Assembly (NCBI RefSeq): GCF_964340395.1
Contig: NC_135554.1
Coordinates: 6,715,475-6,779,474, forward strand
Source of the DNA: Glandiceps talaboti
Lineage: Eukaryota; Hemichordata; Enteropneusta; Spengelidae
Length of the DNA: 64,000 bases
Direction: 5' to 3'
The stretch's first letter is position 1, and each line of letters begins with the position of its first letter. The notes below the pieces were generated by a model. That model saw only the letters and a program-made list of their open reading frames with translations, was not told where the DNA came from and made no database searches. Below are positions 35,782 to 46,944 of the stretch, piece by piece. The position numbers were made by a program, and so were the translations under genes.

Positions 35782-37500
35782 TTAGGGTTTGTTGTTACTG
35801 TTGCACTCTGATTCAGCTGTTAGTACATAGAGCATAGCAGACAAGGGGACAACCCTCTGTCTTAGTCCTCTCTTGATGGGAAATGTGTTGGAAATGAAAA
35901 CATTACAGTTTATTTTGCTAGAGACTTGGTTGCAAAGTATCGAGATCCACTTGTTGAAATTGGGGCCAAAATGAAAGGCTTTCAACACGCTTTGCAGGTA
36001 ATTATGGTCAACTCGCCCGAACGCCTTCATTTGGTCAAATTTGACAATACAGCCAGGTTGATCGACTTTGAAAATGTGTTTAATGAGGTCCCTAATGCAG
36101 AAAATATTTGTCAAGAATGTCTCTGTCAGGTACACAGCAAGTTTGGTTAGGTGATGTTATTTGGGGGATGCATTTAGACAGTTTGGTAGCTGGACTTTTT
36201 GTTAGTATTTTGTAGTCACAGTTTAGTAGAGTTATTGGTCTCCAGTTTTTAATAAAGTGTTTATCAGAGTTGGGTTTGTGTACAAGAGTGACTAGTCCCA
36301 ATTTCATAGTTTGGCTTAGCTCACTGTTGTCGTAGATGCATTTGTATACTTTCAGGAGATCTTGTTTTAATTCGTCCCAGAATTTTAAAATAAATTCAAA
36401 GGTTAGTCCATCTAGTCCTGGGCTTTGGAGTTTTTTGATAAGGCATATGTAAGGTCTTCAACAGTGAACTCAGTTTCACAGTATAAACAGGTTTCGTCAG
36501 CAAGTGTTTTGTTAATTGTGTTAAGCAAGGAAGTTTGGATTTTTTATCACACGGTTCGTTAGTGTAGTATAAAATTGTTCAGTGTGTTTCAGGATGTCAT
36601 TAATTGTGTTAAGATATTTACCTTGTTCATCAATTAGTTATTTTATTATTTTATTTTCTTGTTTATATTTTTGTAGTGCAAAAAAAGAAAAGAATTTAGT
36701 TTACTTTTCCCCTTCAAACAATTGTATTTTGGATCTAACGATAGCTCCCTGGGTTTCTGTTTTGACAATTTCATTCAGTTCTTCTTGTGTCTTAGTTGCA
36801 TCATAATTGGAGTATTTGGAAACCTTTTTACATTCCTACTTGTCAATGAGTTGTTTTTGAAGAGGTTTTTTTTTCAATTTGTGTTTTAGTTTGGATTGAC
36901 TTTTGCAGAATGTTAGTTTGTAGTTTTTAATAGTTTCCTTGATGTGTTCCCACCAGAGTACTATGTTGTCTTTACATAGGGGCTTGTTTTTTTTAGAACT
37001 ACTGATTAGTGTTTTGATTTCATTTTCATAAATTTGGTTTTTAAGGACGTTAGTTATTTAGTTTCCATACATCAGGACCTCTTTCTACGCTTTCAAAGTC
37101 ACACTTGTAACCAATTAAATCTTGATCGCTATAAGGTAAATTCTTTATATAGGTTTGTGTACAGTAGTGTAAAACATCTTTGCTAACTAGACAGTAATCA
37201 ATTCTGCTTTGTTGAACTTTGTTATTTGCCATTCTGCGCCAAGTAAACTGTATCACATTGGGGTGATGAACACGCCATGCAACACGCCATGCATCCACAA
37301 AGGAGTATTCTGTTAGGCGAGAGTTTGGTCTTGATACATGATATGTATGTTATCAGGCTCGATGTCAACATATTCGGGGTGAGTACCATTGGGCCATGCT
37401 ACAGTTAGCCCTGTACTGAGGTGGTCAAATAAATATGCATTATTTATTACATGAAGACAAAAAACATTCTGGCCCACACAGTAGATTTGTGGCAAAGTTA
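35782..37500 (-). pseudogene. L1/Tx1-like LINE, endonuclease end to RT
   Basis: Reading on - from 37500: an endonuclease C-terminal part (DAWRVAWRVHHPN, SRIDYCLVSKD), an RT entry segment (SPGLDGLTFEFILKFW; NWRPITLLNCDYKILTK at 36307-36092) and palm motif (FDQMKAFGRVDHNY at 36135-35782). The palm motif has Gly where the family usually has the Asp of KAFDRVDH, and the following QG motif is eroded (RGLRQRVVPLSAM). Multiple frameshifts are present. It is 5'-truncated and inactive by sequence. Confidence 0.75.
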
Positions 37501-37974
37501 AATTTACATTTGTTGCTTTTCAAAATAGAAGATGACGCGAAATAGTTTTATAAATAATACTTACAGACAATATTTACCTTCATTACTGCCACATAAACAG
37601 AATTCTCTGTCATCATCGACGTGTTTGTCATCATAGAACAACAAGGTAATTACATTCAACTTACCATTTAAAAAATAATAGCAAAGTATAGTGTAATTAC
37701 CGGCAGAATAATGCATCTTTCATGAAAATCTTGGCAGTTGGGCTCCATGCCCCCCAGCCTATCCTCTACCACTTCACTTTAGGGCCATTGCCTGTCTGAC
37801 ATGAGACATTCTTTCCGCAGACAGCTGATCCACATGACACAGGGTAGTGTATTGTTCCAAAGGTTTCTTTTTACTATGCACATATTTCTACCTGTGTATC
37901 CAGCCGCGGTTCATAGGATAATGACGAAATAGACACACAAATGAAGTTCATAAACTCCTTTTATGAGAGTTAAA

Positions 37975-38765
37975 CATATTCACAGTCTTCCTTTCCATCA
38001 GCGATTTCATCTTCGTTGACTGATTCGGTGCTGGGCATGAAATTGTGTAGCATGTATACATGTTGCCATGACGACCAAAGGCATTGCATCGAGTCGGTGC
38101 ATTTCTAAGAACTTCAATCGACGAAACTTGTCCTCCAGTAGACCAAATGTCCGCTCAATAGCAGACCGAGATGATGAGTGGATTTTGTTGTTGTTATGGC
38201 TGATAACTGCCTGTTATCACAATATGGCACCAATAGATGTTTGGTGTTGCCATAAGCGGAGTCCCCATTGAGATGATAATCTTCAGGAAGGCCATGATCT
38301 TCTATGACACGTTTTAACCGGCAGTTGTGGAACACCTGGGCATCATGAACTGACCCCAGCCACCCTGTATAGATGTCAATGAGTCTCAAATCACTGCTAC
38401 ACGTGGCTTGTACATATACAGACGGCACTCCTTTCCTATTATGTATGGCGCTCTGTGGTCACATGGACCCGAAATATGTAAATGGGTACCATCGATAGCA
38501 CCTGTCATGCCAGGAAACCCACATTCACCTTCGAAGCCGGCTCCCACTGCCTGGTATTTAGTTGGAGTTCATGATGCAATGATGTCTGTCTCGATACTAG
38601 CCAGGGCAGTGAGGACAAACATCAGTGCATCATGAACTCCACTTTTACTCAAGTCAAAATGATCACCGATGCTTCTGAATGACTCTTGGTTGCTCAAGAG
38701 CCATAATGTAGTGAGAATTTTCTGTTCTTGCATTAGTACTGTTCGATCTTTCATCTTTCCCCTCT
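37975..38765 (-). pseudogene. PIF/Harbinger transposase pseudogene (HARBI1-like)
   Basis: On - from 38754, the order is an HTH-like start (TLWLLSNQESFRSIGDHF...SKSGVHDA), then AIDGTH (first catalytic Asp), CDHRAPYI, GSVHDAQVF (second Asp), GDSAYGNTKHL, and SAIERTFGLL (Glu) followed by RRLKFLEMHRLDAMPLVV. This order and the DDE residues match DDE_Tnp_4 of Harbinger elements. Frame changes occur at about 38175 and at about 38070, where a short insertion breaks the CILHNFMP motif. No terminal repeats were found. Confidence 0.8.
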
Positions 38766-38864
38766 TCTATATGTTTTATTCCCAGAACCCTTTGCAGCAG
38801 CAGTCAGGGCTGACAAACAAATTTATGGGTTTTCTATCCCAGATACTCCAGTACGCCGCCCACC

Positions 38865-39215
38865 GAGCGCAAAATGATACAGTATGCAGATGATAACACT
38901 GTAAATAACAAATCCATCCGCAGGTAGTTTACGATCTGTTCAGAATTTGGTACCGCTTCCGGTTCTAAACTAAATTAAAAGAAATGTAAAGGGCACTGGC
39001 TAGGTTTGTGGAAAAATCGCTTTGACAAACCAGTCAAAATTGAGTGGAACACATTGTTTAAAAGTCAATGGTGTAAAAGTAGAAAGTGATATGGCTGTTG
39101 CACAAAATTGGAATGACACTATAGATAAATTCAGAAAGGTTCTCGACTCGTGGAAAGATAGACACTTTTCTTCACAAAGGGAAAGATTGTAAATAAGATT
39201 GCTATTCCCATTTTC
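38865..39215 (+). pseudogene. LINE RT fragment (YADD) on + strand
   Basis: The + frames start MIQYADDNTVNNK and continue through FGTASGSKLN, a KCKGHWLGLW segment and a later GKIVNKIAIPI stretch, matching the L1/Tx1-like order YADD, SG.KLN..K, WLG. Several stops and frame changes are present. It abuts the Harbinger pseudogene and runs opposite to the LINE at 35.8-37.5 kb. Confidence 0.6.
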
Positions 39216-39699
39216 TTTTACCTTTATTTTCTTTTTGTTGTCGAATGTCTTTTTTTAAAAAATTGATCTATTAACTGCTGGACTCGTTTTTCAACAATTT
39301 CCTCTTTCCGCTTCATGAACTCAGAACGCAGAGATTTGACATCTTTACAAGCTGCTGCCACAAGTTTTCTACTACTTGATTGGTCGTGTGAAAGAAGCCA
39401 CTGCTGTGTACGGTTCATGGTGAACATTGTGTATGCTTCACTTGTTCTGACACTGACATTTGGTTTGAATCAAAGTAACTGGTCCATATACCCAAACATT
39501 CGTTCAACATACTTCTATTGTGCTTGTCTACACTAGCCATTTGTCTACACTAGCCATTAGGGGGGACCAACCATCAGAGATATGTTTGGTTCCTTAATTT
39601 TAAGGGGGGGGGGCAACCATCAGAGATAGGTTTATTCTTGCTAGGCCTACTAGGCTCGCTGTAAGAGTTGTTCCTGTGCTGGCCTGTACTTGGGATCAA

Positions 39700-41090
39700 C
39701 AGAATGGTCGATCCCTACCTCCCCTAAAGCTGAGACATGCATGAGGAGACTGCACAAGCTGCTGGAATCGCTCAAAGCGAAGGGGTCTCCCTCGCCCAGC
39801 ATGCTTTGGGTGCAGCCCCACTGCTACTTTCCACTCTGGATCCGGGTTGATCAAAGTGGGGAAGCTATGGGGTTCGCAGTATACCTCAACACCCCTAGCA
39901 CTTTATTCCCTGCAGAGGATTTTGGTGCCCGTGGGTCCAAAGTAACTGCCCTGGAGGTCTTACCTCGGAACCAAGAGATGCTAAGATGGTCAATGTGAAA
40001 ATGACTATCAAGCGCACCCCAAGGAATTTGGAGTCAAGAATAAACATTGCCATACGACTCAAGTTGGTGGAACATGTAACCAGTGAGGAACCAGTGTAAC
40101 ACCACCGCGACACCTCCCTGGTGGGTTCCACCAAGTCTGCAACCACGGCGGACGATAATGGGGTAGCCACTGAAGCTGGCATTTTCCATATCGACCGTGT
40201 ACCCATTGGCAAAAGTGAATCCTTAGTCATCTGGGCATGACTCATCCCAGACTTCCTAGAGCTCACTGGGGACAGTCCAGATGGGGGCCCTACCTCTATG
40301 GGTACCTCCGCCGGACCAGGAGGTGCTAAGATGGTCAATGTGAAAATGACTATCAAGCGCACCCCCAAGGATTGAGGAACCAGTGTAACACAACCGCGAC
40401 ACCTCCCTGGTGGGTTCCACCAAGTCTGCACCCATGGCGGACGATAATGGGGTAGCCGCTGCGAGAGCGAGAGCAATCCCACAACCCCGTGCGGCATTCA
40501 AGATGGCGAAACCCAAATGTTGGGAATACTATCATATGCAGGCATATGGTTTCTGACTTTGCTGGACTGGTTTTACTTGAACTACAAAGGTCAACCCAAT
40601 TCACACCTTCTTAATCCCCCTTTGTCTTATACTATCCAATATTGATAAGACTTTGCAGCAACTCAGACAAGGAGTTGGTTATAACGCGCTACACAAACTT
40701 TAATATTAGCTCCGGTAGAGGACTGCTAATCCCGTACATGTCAAACAATGTCAACATTATGACAGATAAAGGGCATAAGAGGTTTTAGACAGTAAAAGGT
40801 TACTATCTATGGTTCTATGAGAATACAATAAAATGACGATAATAACGATAATATAGATGTGTATAAGCCAAACGTTTATGGTAGGGGTAAAAATACACTC
40901 GTTTTATATGATCGTATAAATTCACTGCACGTAATGTTACAATTGGTTAACTGCGTCGTACGTTAAAAAATCGTAAAATTATTTGGAGTCAAGAATAAAC
41001 ATTGCCATACGACTCAAGTTGGTGGAACATGTAATCAATTTGCGACGAAAATTCAGACACAACTGCCTTCATTCTTCGATCGTAGCATGG
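39700..41090 (+). repeat. Region with internal direct duplications
   Basis: A block of about 120 bp starting 'gctaagatggtcaatgtgaaa' occurs at 39979 and 40325, followed in each case by 'accgcgacacctccctggtgg' and 'ggcggacgataatggggtagcc'. A second block, 'gagtcaagaataaacattgcc...gtggaacatgtaa', occurs at 40031 and 40984. The ORFs on - repeat GVRLIVIFTLTIL because of this. One + frame (AKMVNVKMTIKRTP) may be an old coding remnant; its family is unknown. Confidence 0.75.
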
Positions 41091-41095
41091 ATGTA

Positions 41096-41446
41096 TTATC
41101 GTCCACAATCACAACCATGAATAAACTGCATCTTGCAAATGATTCTTTGTTGACATTTTTTATTTCTTGTAAAACCAATCTTGAAACACTTAGAGTATTG
41201 TAAAATATCAACTAGATTATCTGCAAACTGTTGAACGGGTGAATCTGCATTGGTAGTGATAAAAGCCAGAACTGGCTTGACTTCCTTCTCTAAATTTTCA
41301 TTCAGTTCCAACACTGCGCCACTGATAATATTCTTGGCGGCACTACACAGCAAAGAAGAGCTATTCTTTTTCGCATTTTCCAGAGTATATGTAACCTTGA
41401 CTGCAACTGGAACGAAACACAAATATGAGATCCATTTATTTTTCAC
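41096..41446 (-). other. Unassigned 116-codon open frame
   Basis: Non-repetitive, helix-rich - frame (SAAKNIISGAVLELNEN; ADSPVQQFADNLVDILQ) followed by CKMQFIHGCDCGR. I do not recognise it. It lies about 0.9 kb beyond the PHD exon on the same strand and could be part of the same gene or element, but no splice link was established. Confidence 0.3.
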
Positions 41447-42324
41447 ATTATGTTTCTTTTTGTATACATTCCAATTGATAATAAATATACAAGTTTGTCT
41501 TCATAAACAATATATATAACGATATAATACTTTCATTGCATATGCTCACAATGTCACAGACATTTACAATCCATGATCTGAAACAATCAAAAATGCATTC
41601 AAAATATTGGACCGTTTTTTACTAGGTAAGACAAGACTAGTGTACACAAGAACAATTTTCATCCAGGACCCCTTCAAGTTCAACAATATTATGAAATAGT
41701 ATGAAAAATCTGAAACAATATGAGTACCCCCCCCCCGCCACCCTTGTCTGAATAGTTACAGTGTTGTTGTTGTTGCTATCTTGTTGTGTCCATTAATCAC
41801 TAATCTGCACATACACATCTACATGCACCAACATTTTCACTTACATTTGGTGACTTTCCGTTTTTTCTTGGGTTCTTGACTGGCTGTGCCTATTCCTGCT
41901 AAAGTATTCTTACCTTTTATATTTATATCCTGGGTAAGTATACTTGTCGATGTATCTGGGTCGAACTGGTAGTAGATATCTCGCTTGTGGTTATCTCAGT
42001 TTTCCAAGATGTATGTAGAGCAAGGTGTGTTCGCCAGTCCGTCCAGATGAGTTCTGTTTATATTTCTTGGTATCTTGGAATATTCCATTCAGTCCTTGGT
42101 GGTCGTTGGTCACATGTCAGTCACCTGACACTACACTGCACCTTTAGTACTTCTTGTTCTACATGCGTTGTAATTTCCTGTTCCTACAAGATGAGAATTG
42201 AAACAGAAATTGAACTATCAACATATATTCAAATGTCGGTGTAATGGAACTAAAATACTTAAATGGCATAACATAAATGTATCGACAAAAATTAATGGGT
42301 AATGTACCTGCACAAATTCAACAG

Positions 42325-42560
42325 AACCAATCACCTTCAGGAATACCGTCAGCCGTCAAGTCTACACACTGAAAGTGATACCAGACGATTCCACACGTTG
42401 GACTGTCGCATACAATCATATCCATTGTCTCAGGCCCGTCACAGTGACAGGATGAGTCATCCTGTATGAACTCTTGCTCGATAATATCAGCATCTTCGTG
42501 TGTATATGACTGATCATCAGCATCGACGTTTACCAGTCGCCAAAGTGTACGCCATATTGA
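42325..42560 (-). CDS. PHD zinc finger exon, orphan
   Basis: The - frame reads an acidic leader (DADDQSYTHEDADIIEQEF), then CHCDG...MIVCDSPTCGIVWYHFQC...GDWFC. This gives the C4-H-C3 spacing of a PHD finger: Cys pairs, the WYH aromatic-His and the final WFC. PHD fingers usually read histone H3 tails. The frame is bounded by stops upstream and by an apparent exon end downstream. The parent gene is unknown; PHD fingers are also carried by some transposon-derived proteins, and the neighbourhood is all mobile DNA. Confidence 0.7.
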
Positions 42561-42775
42561 ACGCTATTTACGTAACAAAGAATAACGGAAATTGCCGATG
42601 AGCCCCTTATGAATAAGTTATCACGATAATCTTGTTACGGAAAGCCTGCCAAATCCCAGGAAGTATTAAAGTCGGCAAGGATCACGGAAAACAATACGTC
42701 AAAGGAGCTTGCGTTATCCTTCTCACTAACTGTATATTTGTACTGTTTTTTTACACTCTCACCCTAGTCTTGCTG

Positions 42776-45639
42776 CTAGACGTTCGGGCTTTCTTTCGAT
42801 GCTAAAACTATAAGCGAACGAAGTTCGCATGTGAGGGCCTGCCCGAACGCATGACTTTGTTTTCCATCCCTCCCAGTCCTTCCACTTTCTTGAAAATAAT
42901 CATCTATAGAACTGGACGGTCCATAATGAATGACAGTATATAAACCTTTAACATCTCTACCCATGCCAAATGCAATAGTGGCAAACACTACACGAACACA
43001 TCCATCTGACTTAGTGAACGAGTGCAAAACAGATTCTTTCATTACGTCAGGTGTTTGTGGGTGAAACATGGCAAACATACGATTCCTGTCGTCATTAACA
43101 GAATTTCCTCCTGATCTGTCGTATCCGTTCTCACCCAAATGTTTTCTGAAGAAGAGAAACAATTCTCTACAATATTTAATAGACCGACAAAATATCAAAA
43201 CTCTCTCAGCGTTGACACCATTTACATGCAATTCATTTACAAGCCAAGAGAAGTTTTTCTGAATGTCATTCTCTACTTTAAGAACACTATAGCGGATATT
43301 GCTTCTCTCTGGTGATATGACGATCTTGGTACACCCAGTCATGTTAAGTTGTTCAATCACTGTTGACTGCACAGAAGCGGTTGCTGTGGCTGTTAATGCA
43401 ATAACAGGAACTCCCCTTGGAAGTAGAGACCTCAGCTCTGACAATCTACCAAACCAAACTCGGAAAGCTTTCTCATTCAGTGTGGAGTCATCCAAACCCC
43501 TGAAAAAATAAAGAGGGTCGAGAAATAAACGTTAGTATATAATGTGTTTAACCACGGAAGTGGTAAAATTGTGTGTACTAAAATATAAACTTACAGAGAC
43601 TTAGAGATGTATACCGGTGAGCCTTTGATCATAGTGAATCGTTGGGGTAAATTATGACGAGTTGTAAATGAACGTTAACTATTGTTTTTCTATAGCCAAC
43701 ACTTGGCCACAGGCACTTGTTTCCCGATATATGTCTCAGAATGTTTCTATCCGATAATATAGACGTGTTTAGCCAACTATATATGAAAGGGGTAAAAATA
43801 AACCTGCTTCTGTGATCGCGCAATGGCAAGTTCACACATGATATCGCGAAGTTACTTCGTATAAAAATATTCTGAGACATATATCGAGAAATAAGTACAT
43901 GTGAACTTGGCGACTCAAGTCAAAATATTTCACTCACAACTCATTCGTTCATTCAAATTTGTGCACGTCAATTCATAGTCTATCAGCTAGCCCTCGGATG
44001 TTCTTCCGATAAAATACGACACACAGCCGAACAACGCTATCGAGGATGGAACATGTTCGGGCAAGCCCTCACATGCGAACTTCGTTATAGCATCGAAAGA
44101 AAGCCCGAACGTCTAGCAGCAAGACTAGTCAATTAACACCCCCCCCCCCCCCCTTTCCGGTCTTGTGGAAACATGTATTAGGAAAAAGTGTTTCTGTTCC
44201 GGGCCTAATAAAAACTCACATAATACATGTACCCGCAAAATGCAAAGATGGCGTGTTAGATATTACATTAGTACCACATATATTACCCAATTATAAGGTC
44301 AGTTACCCATTGAATTTCGTGGCTAATAAATAGATTCATAACCATCATTAGCATTTCTAAATCCTATCGTCCTGTCTCTGCTAGTTATTTTATCGATCTA
44401 CGCATAGACAGTGCAGGGGAAACTGTCTTTGACTTACGAGTCTACGGCAAGTAGTTGACTTCTTTTTCATTTAATACATTTCTTACACGCTAGGATAGGC
44501 CGATGTTGCGGTTAGAATAGAATATATTTCGTGCAACTGAACGTAATAAATGTATTTAAATATATTTCATACCACTCGCTGTTTTACTTGACGAACGAAG
44601 AGAGACGTCTACGCAACTGACACTAATTGTTTATCTGATTGTCACTTGTCACAGCAAAACACCGGATGTCATCCGGCTGCCGAGCGACAAAAACTGTAAC
44701 TCTTTCGCGCCAAGTTGAAAACCATTCATTATGTCATTTCAAAACACCGTATATTCGGCTACCGAGCAAGACAATTTTGAAAGCACCGAGCCTAAATCAG
44801 TCTAACAGCTTCGTTTCGTCTATATAGCTTGACACAAATTGCGATATGCCGTGAATTAAAACTTAAATATATTTTCCAACATATGCTCGTCCTATAGGAA
44901 ATGAAGATTGACGCGATCAGACCAAAACTAAAAACATGTAACCAAAACGATATTTTTTTTCACAACACTAAAAAACTGAAAAGTTCGTTTTTGCACAAAC
45001 ATAATAAAAGGGATAAAACCGTGACCATTACAAAAGTGACTCGATGTATCAGGTTGTACACAGGTTAAATTGCTCCGACAAAGTGATAGCGAAACTATTT
45101 GGTGTGAAACCTTCGTGTGTAAGGAACAAAATTTAAAATTCAATTTGGGAAATACGTACCACTTAGCGATGCAGTGAACTTCATCCACAAATATTCCGCA
45201 TATCATATCTCGATATGGTGGTGCTTGAATTAGATCTCGCATGTCTGCGTTTTCAAGAAGAGATTCTGGACTTGCAAAGATGATTCGGCATCTTCCTTCC
45301 TCTAACTTTTCCTTCAACAAACTTGATCCACAGTCTGCCAAATATACGGCGTCTATGTTACGTCTTTGAAGGGAATGCACTTGGTCTCTTCATCAGTGCG
45401 ACCAAAGGACAAACCACTATAGCCACGGAGTTCGTCTGGTGGTAAGCTCCGTGGCAAAAGGGTGCTATATGGAAAATTACGGACTTTCCGTAGCCAGTTG
45501 GCAGATTTACGAAAACATCGTCACCTTGCAAAAAGGCAGCGATGGCTGCAATCTGCTTGTCCTTCAAGACGTCTAGGGAAAGTTTTCTTTTGCCGTGTTC
45601 GATTGCTTTCTTCAGTCGTTCAGTCATAGTCAATGCCAT
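42776..45639 (-). pseudogene. RecQ-type DEVH helicase inside transposon, frameshifted
   Basis: Exons 45639-45160 and 43499-42776 join at AAGTG|GTACGT and TTTTTTCAG|G to continue DEVHCIAKW-GLDDS. The order is Walker A (VNLPTGYGKSV), VVCPLVALMK (motif Ia), DEVHCIAKW (motif II), IALTATATASV (III), VLIFCRSIKYC (IV), VVFATIAFGMGRDV (V) and YFQESGRTGRDG (VI). Both RecA-like domains are present; the RQC and HRDC domains are absent. The ORF stops at 42776, inside the terminal repeat. A one-base frameshift lies near 45383, between LVALMK and QVHSLQRRN. Total length is about 400 codons. The start ATG is 7 bp from an internal terminal-repeat copy. Without the frameshift (which could be a sequencing error) it would be an intact 3'-to-5' helicase core. 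Confidence 0.88.
43976..44127 (-). mobile_element. TAGTCT-family MITE nested in helicase intron
   Basis: A 152-bp copy, TAGTCTATCAGC...GCAGCAAGACTA, with flanking 9-mers GTCAATTCA and GTCAATTAA (8 of 9 identical). It consists of the two ends joined with almost no body. It was inserted into the intron of the helicase carried by a larger member of the same family, so it moved after that element formed. Confidence 0.88.
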
Positions 45640-46117
45640 GGTAGTATCGAAAGAAAGACCGAACGTTTAGCAGCAAGACTAACCTATTGGCGGGGAATCT
45701 CTGCATGCAAGTGTTGACAAACACATTTACGTCATTACTATGGCTTATCGGTTTATGGTAATTGTGAGTTTGATGAGTGTGTAGACGTTGTCATTCTCAC
45801 AGTTCAGTTAACGCATTGGTGGCTATTTATACAAGTCCCTCCTTAAGATGAATATGCATGAAAATTTAGCTATTGTCTTCTGTTTGTGCTTGTCGGTAAT
45901 ACGGTTCTCTGGCAGTTATTTATATCCTCATGACATTCGCTAGACCTCGGATGTTCCATCCTCGATAGCGTTGTTCGGCTGCGTGTCGTATTTTATCGGA
46001 AGAACATCCGAGGGCTAGCTGATAGACTACTCTCACCCCTGCTCAACATGACTAAATATTCCCCGTGTTATGAAGAGACAACAGTTATAATTTTTTCGGG
46101 ATTAGTTAAGTACTCTT

Positions 46118-46179
46118 GTTTTTAGCACAACTGGAACTGAAAGTTCAGTAGTGCTATAGGGATCGAGCGGTGTCTATCC

Positions 46180-46231
<52 letters not shown>

Positions 46232-46785
46232 ATGACTTAAACTCAAAAACCGCCAGCCCGATTGCCTTGGTATTTGGTGGGAACATTACTTGTGGTGTCT
46301 AGTTGGGCAATTGTTCAAATGAAAATGATCGCATTAGGGATGTGGATTTTGGGTCAAAAAATGTGTTTTTTGGTCAAAAAACTTAAACTCCAAAACTACT
46401 GGATAGATTGGCCTGAAATTCGGTGGGAACATTCTTAGGCATGATCTTATCAGGATTTGTTCATGACATATTCATTTCTTCAGAAATATGCAAATTAGGG
46501 CTAAAAATGTGTCTTTTTGGTCAAAAATGTATAATTCCAAAATTGCTCAGCAGATAGGGCTGAAATTCAGTGGGAATGCATCTAGGGATGTATTGACAAT
46601 GAAATATTAATCATACAATGATTCCATGACTTATATGCAAATTAGGTGTAAAAATGTTCATTTTTGGTCAAAAACTTTTATCTTAAAAAGTACTTGTTCA
46701 ATGAGTCTGAAACTTGGTTAGATGTCTCTGAAAGTGTTATTCTAGAGTTATACTAAAAGTTTGACGAAATTAGCCCTAGCAACCA
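46118..46785 (+). repeat. Hairpin-headed dispersed repeat, copy 1
   Basis: Begins TTTAGCACAACTGGAACTG with an inverted partner CAGTAGTGCTA, then a (GT)n tract (46181-46230), then internally repetitive sequence ('ttgggtcaaaaaatgtg', 'caaaaactgctggaccgatt'-like, 'aaatttggtgggaac'). It matches copy 2 at 49008-49700 over about 600 bp. No ORF. Confidence 0.8.
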
Positions 46786-46791
46786 TGACCA

Positions 46792-46935
46792 TAGTCTTGC
46801 TGCTAGACGTTCGGGCTTTCTTTCGATGCTATAACTATAAGTGAACGAAGTTCGCATGTGAGGGCCCTCGATAGCGTTGTTCGGCTGTGTGTCGTATTTT
46901 ATCGGAAGAACATCCGAGGGCTAGCTGATAGACTA
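46792..46935 (+). mobile_element. TAGTCT-family MITE, perfect 9-bp duplication
   Basis: A 144-bp unit, TAGTCTTGCTGC...GCTGATAGACTA, flanked by CCATGACCA on both sides. It contains only the two ends, joined at 'gagggccctcgatagcg'. Confidence 0.93.
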
Positions 46936-46944
46936 CCATGACCA

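Larger units (their letters stand above)
42765..46029 (-). mobile_element. TAGTCT-family transposon carrying a RecQ-like helicase
   Basis: A perfect 9-bp duplication CTCTCACCC (42756-42764 and 46030-46038) encloses 3265 bp. The ends are imperfect inverted repeats: TAGTCTTGCTGCTAGACGTT on the left, and the inverse of TAGTCTATCAGCTAGCCCTC on the right. An extra inverted copy of the left end lies inside at about 45646-45681, immediately upstream of the helicase ATG, so the helicase gene is bracketed by facing copies of the left end. Region 45690-46029 matches the 509-bp copy at 1366-1874. A 152-bp family member is nested in the helicase intron. No transposase is visible. The 9-bp duplication is usual for Mutator-like elements, but superfamily membership is inference. 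Confidence 0.88.

Noticed and set aside
42765-46029. Helicase element as a Helitron
   Set aside because: Helitrons insert between A and T without duplication and lack inverted ends. This unit has a 9-bp duplication and inverted ends, and its helicase is RecQ-like with no Rep domain.
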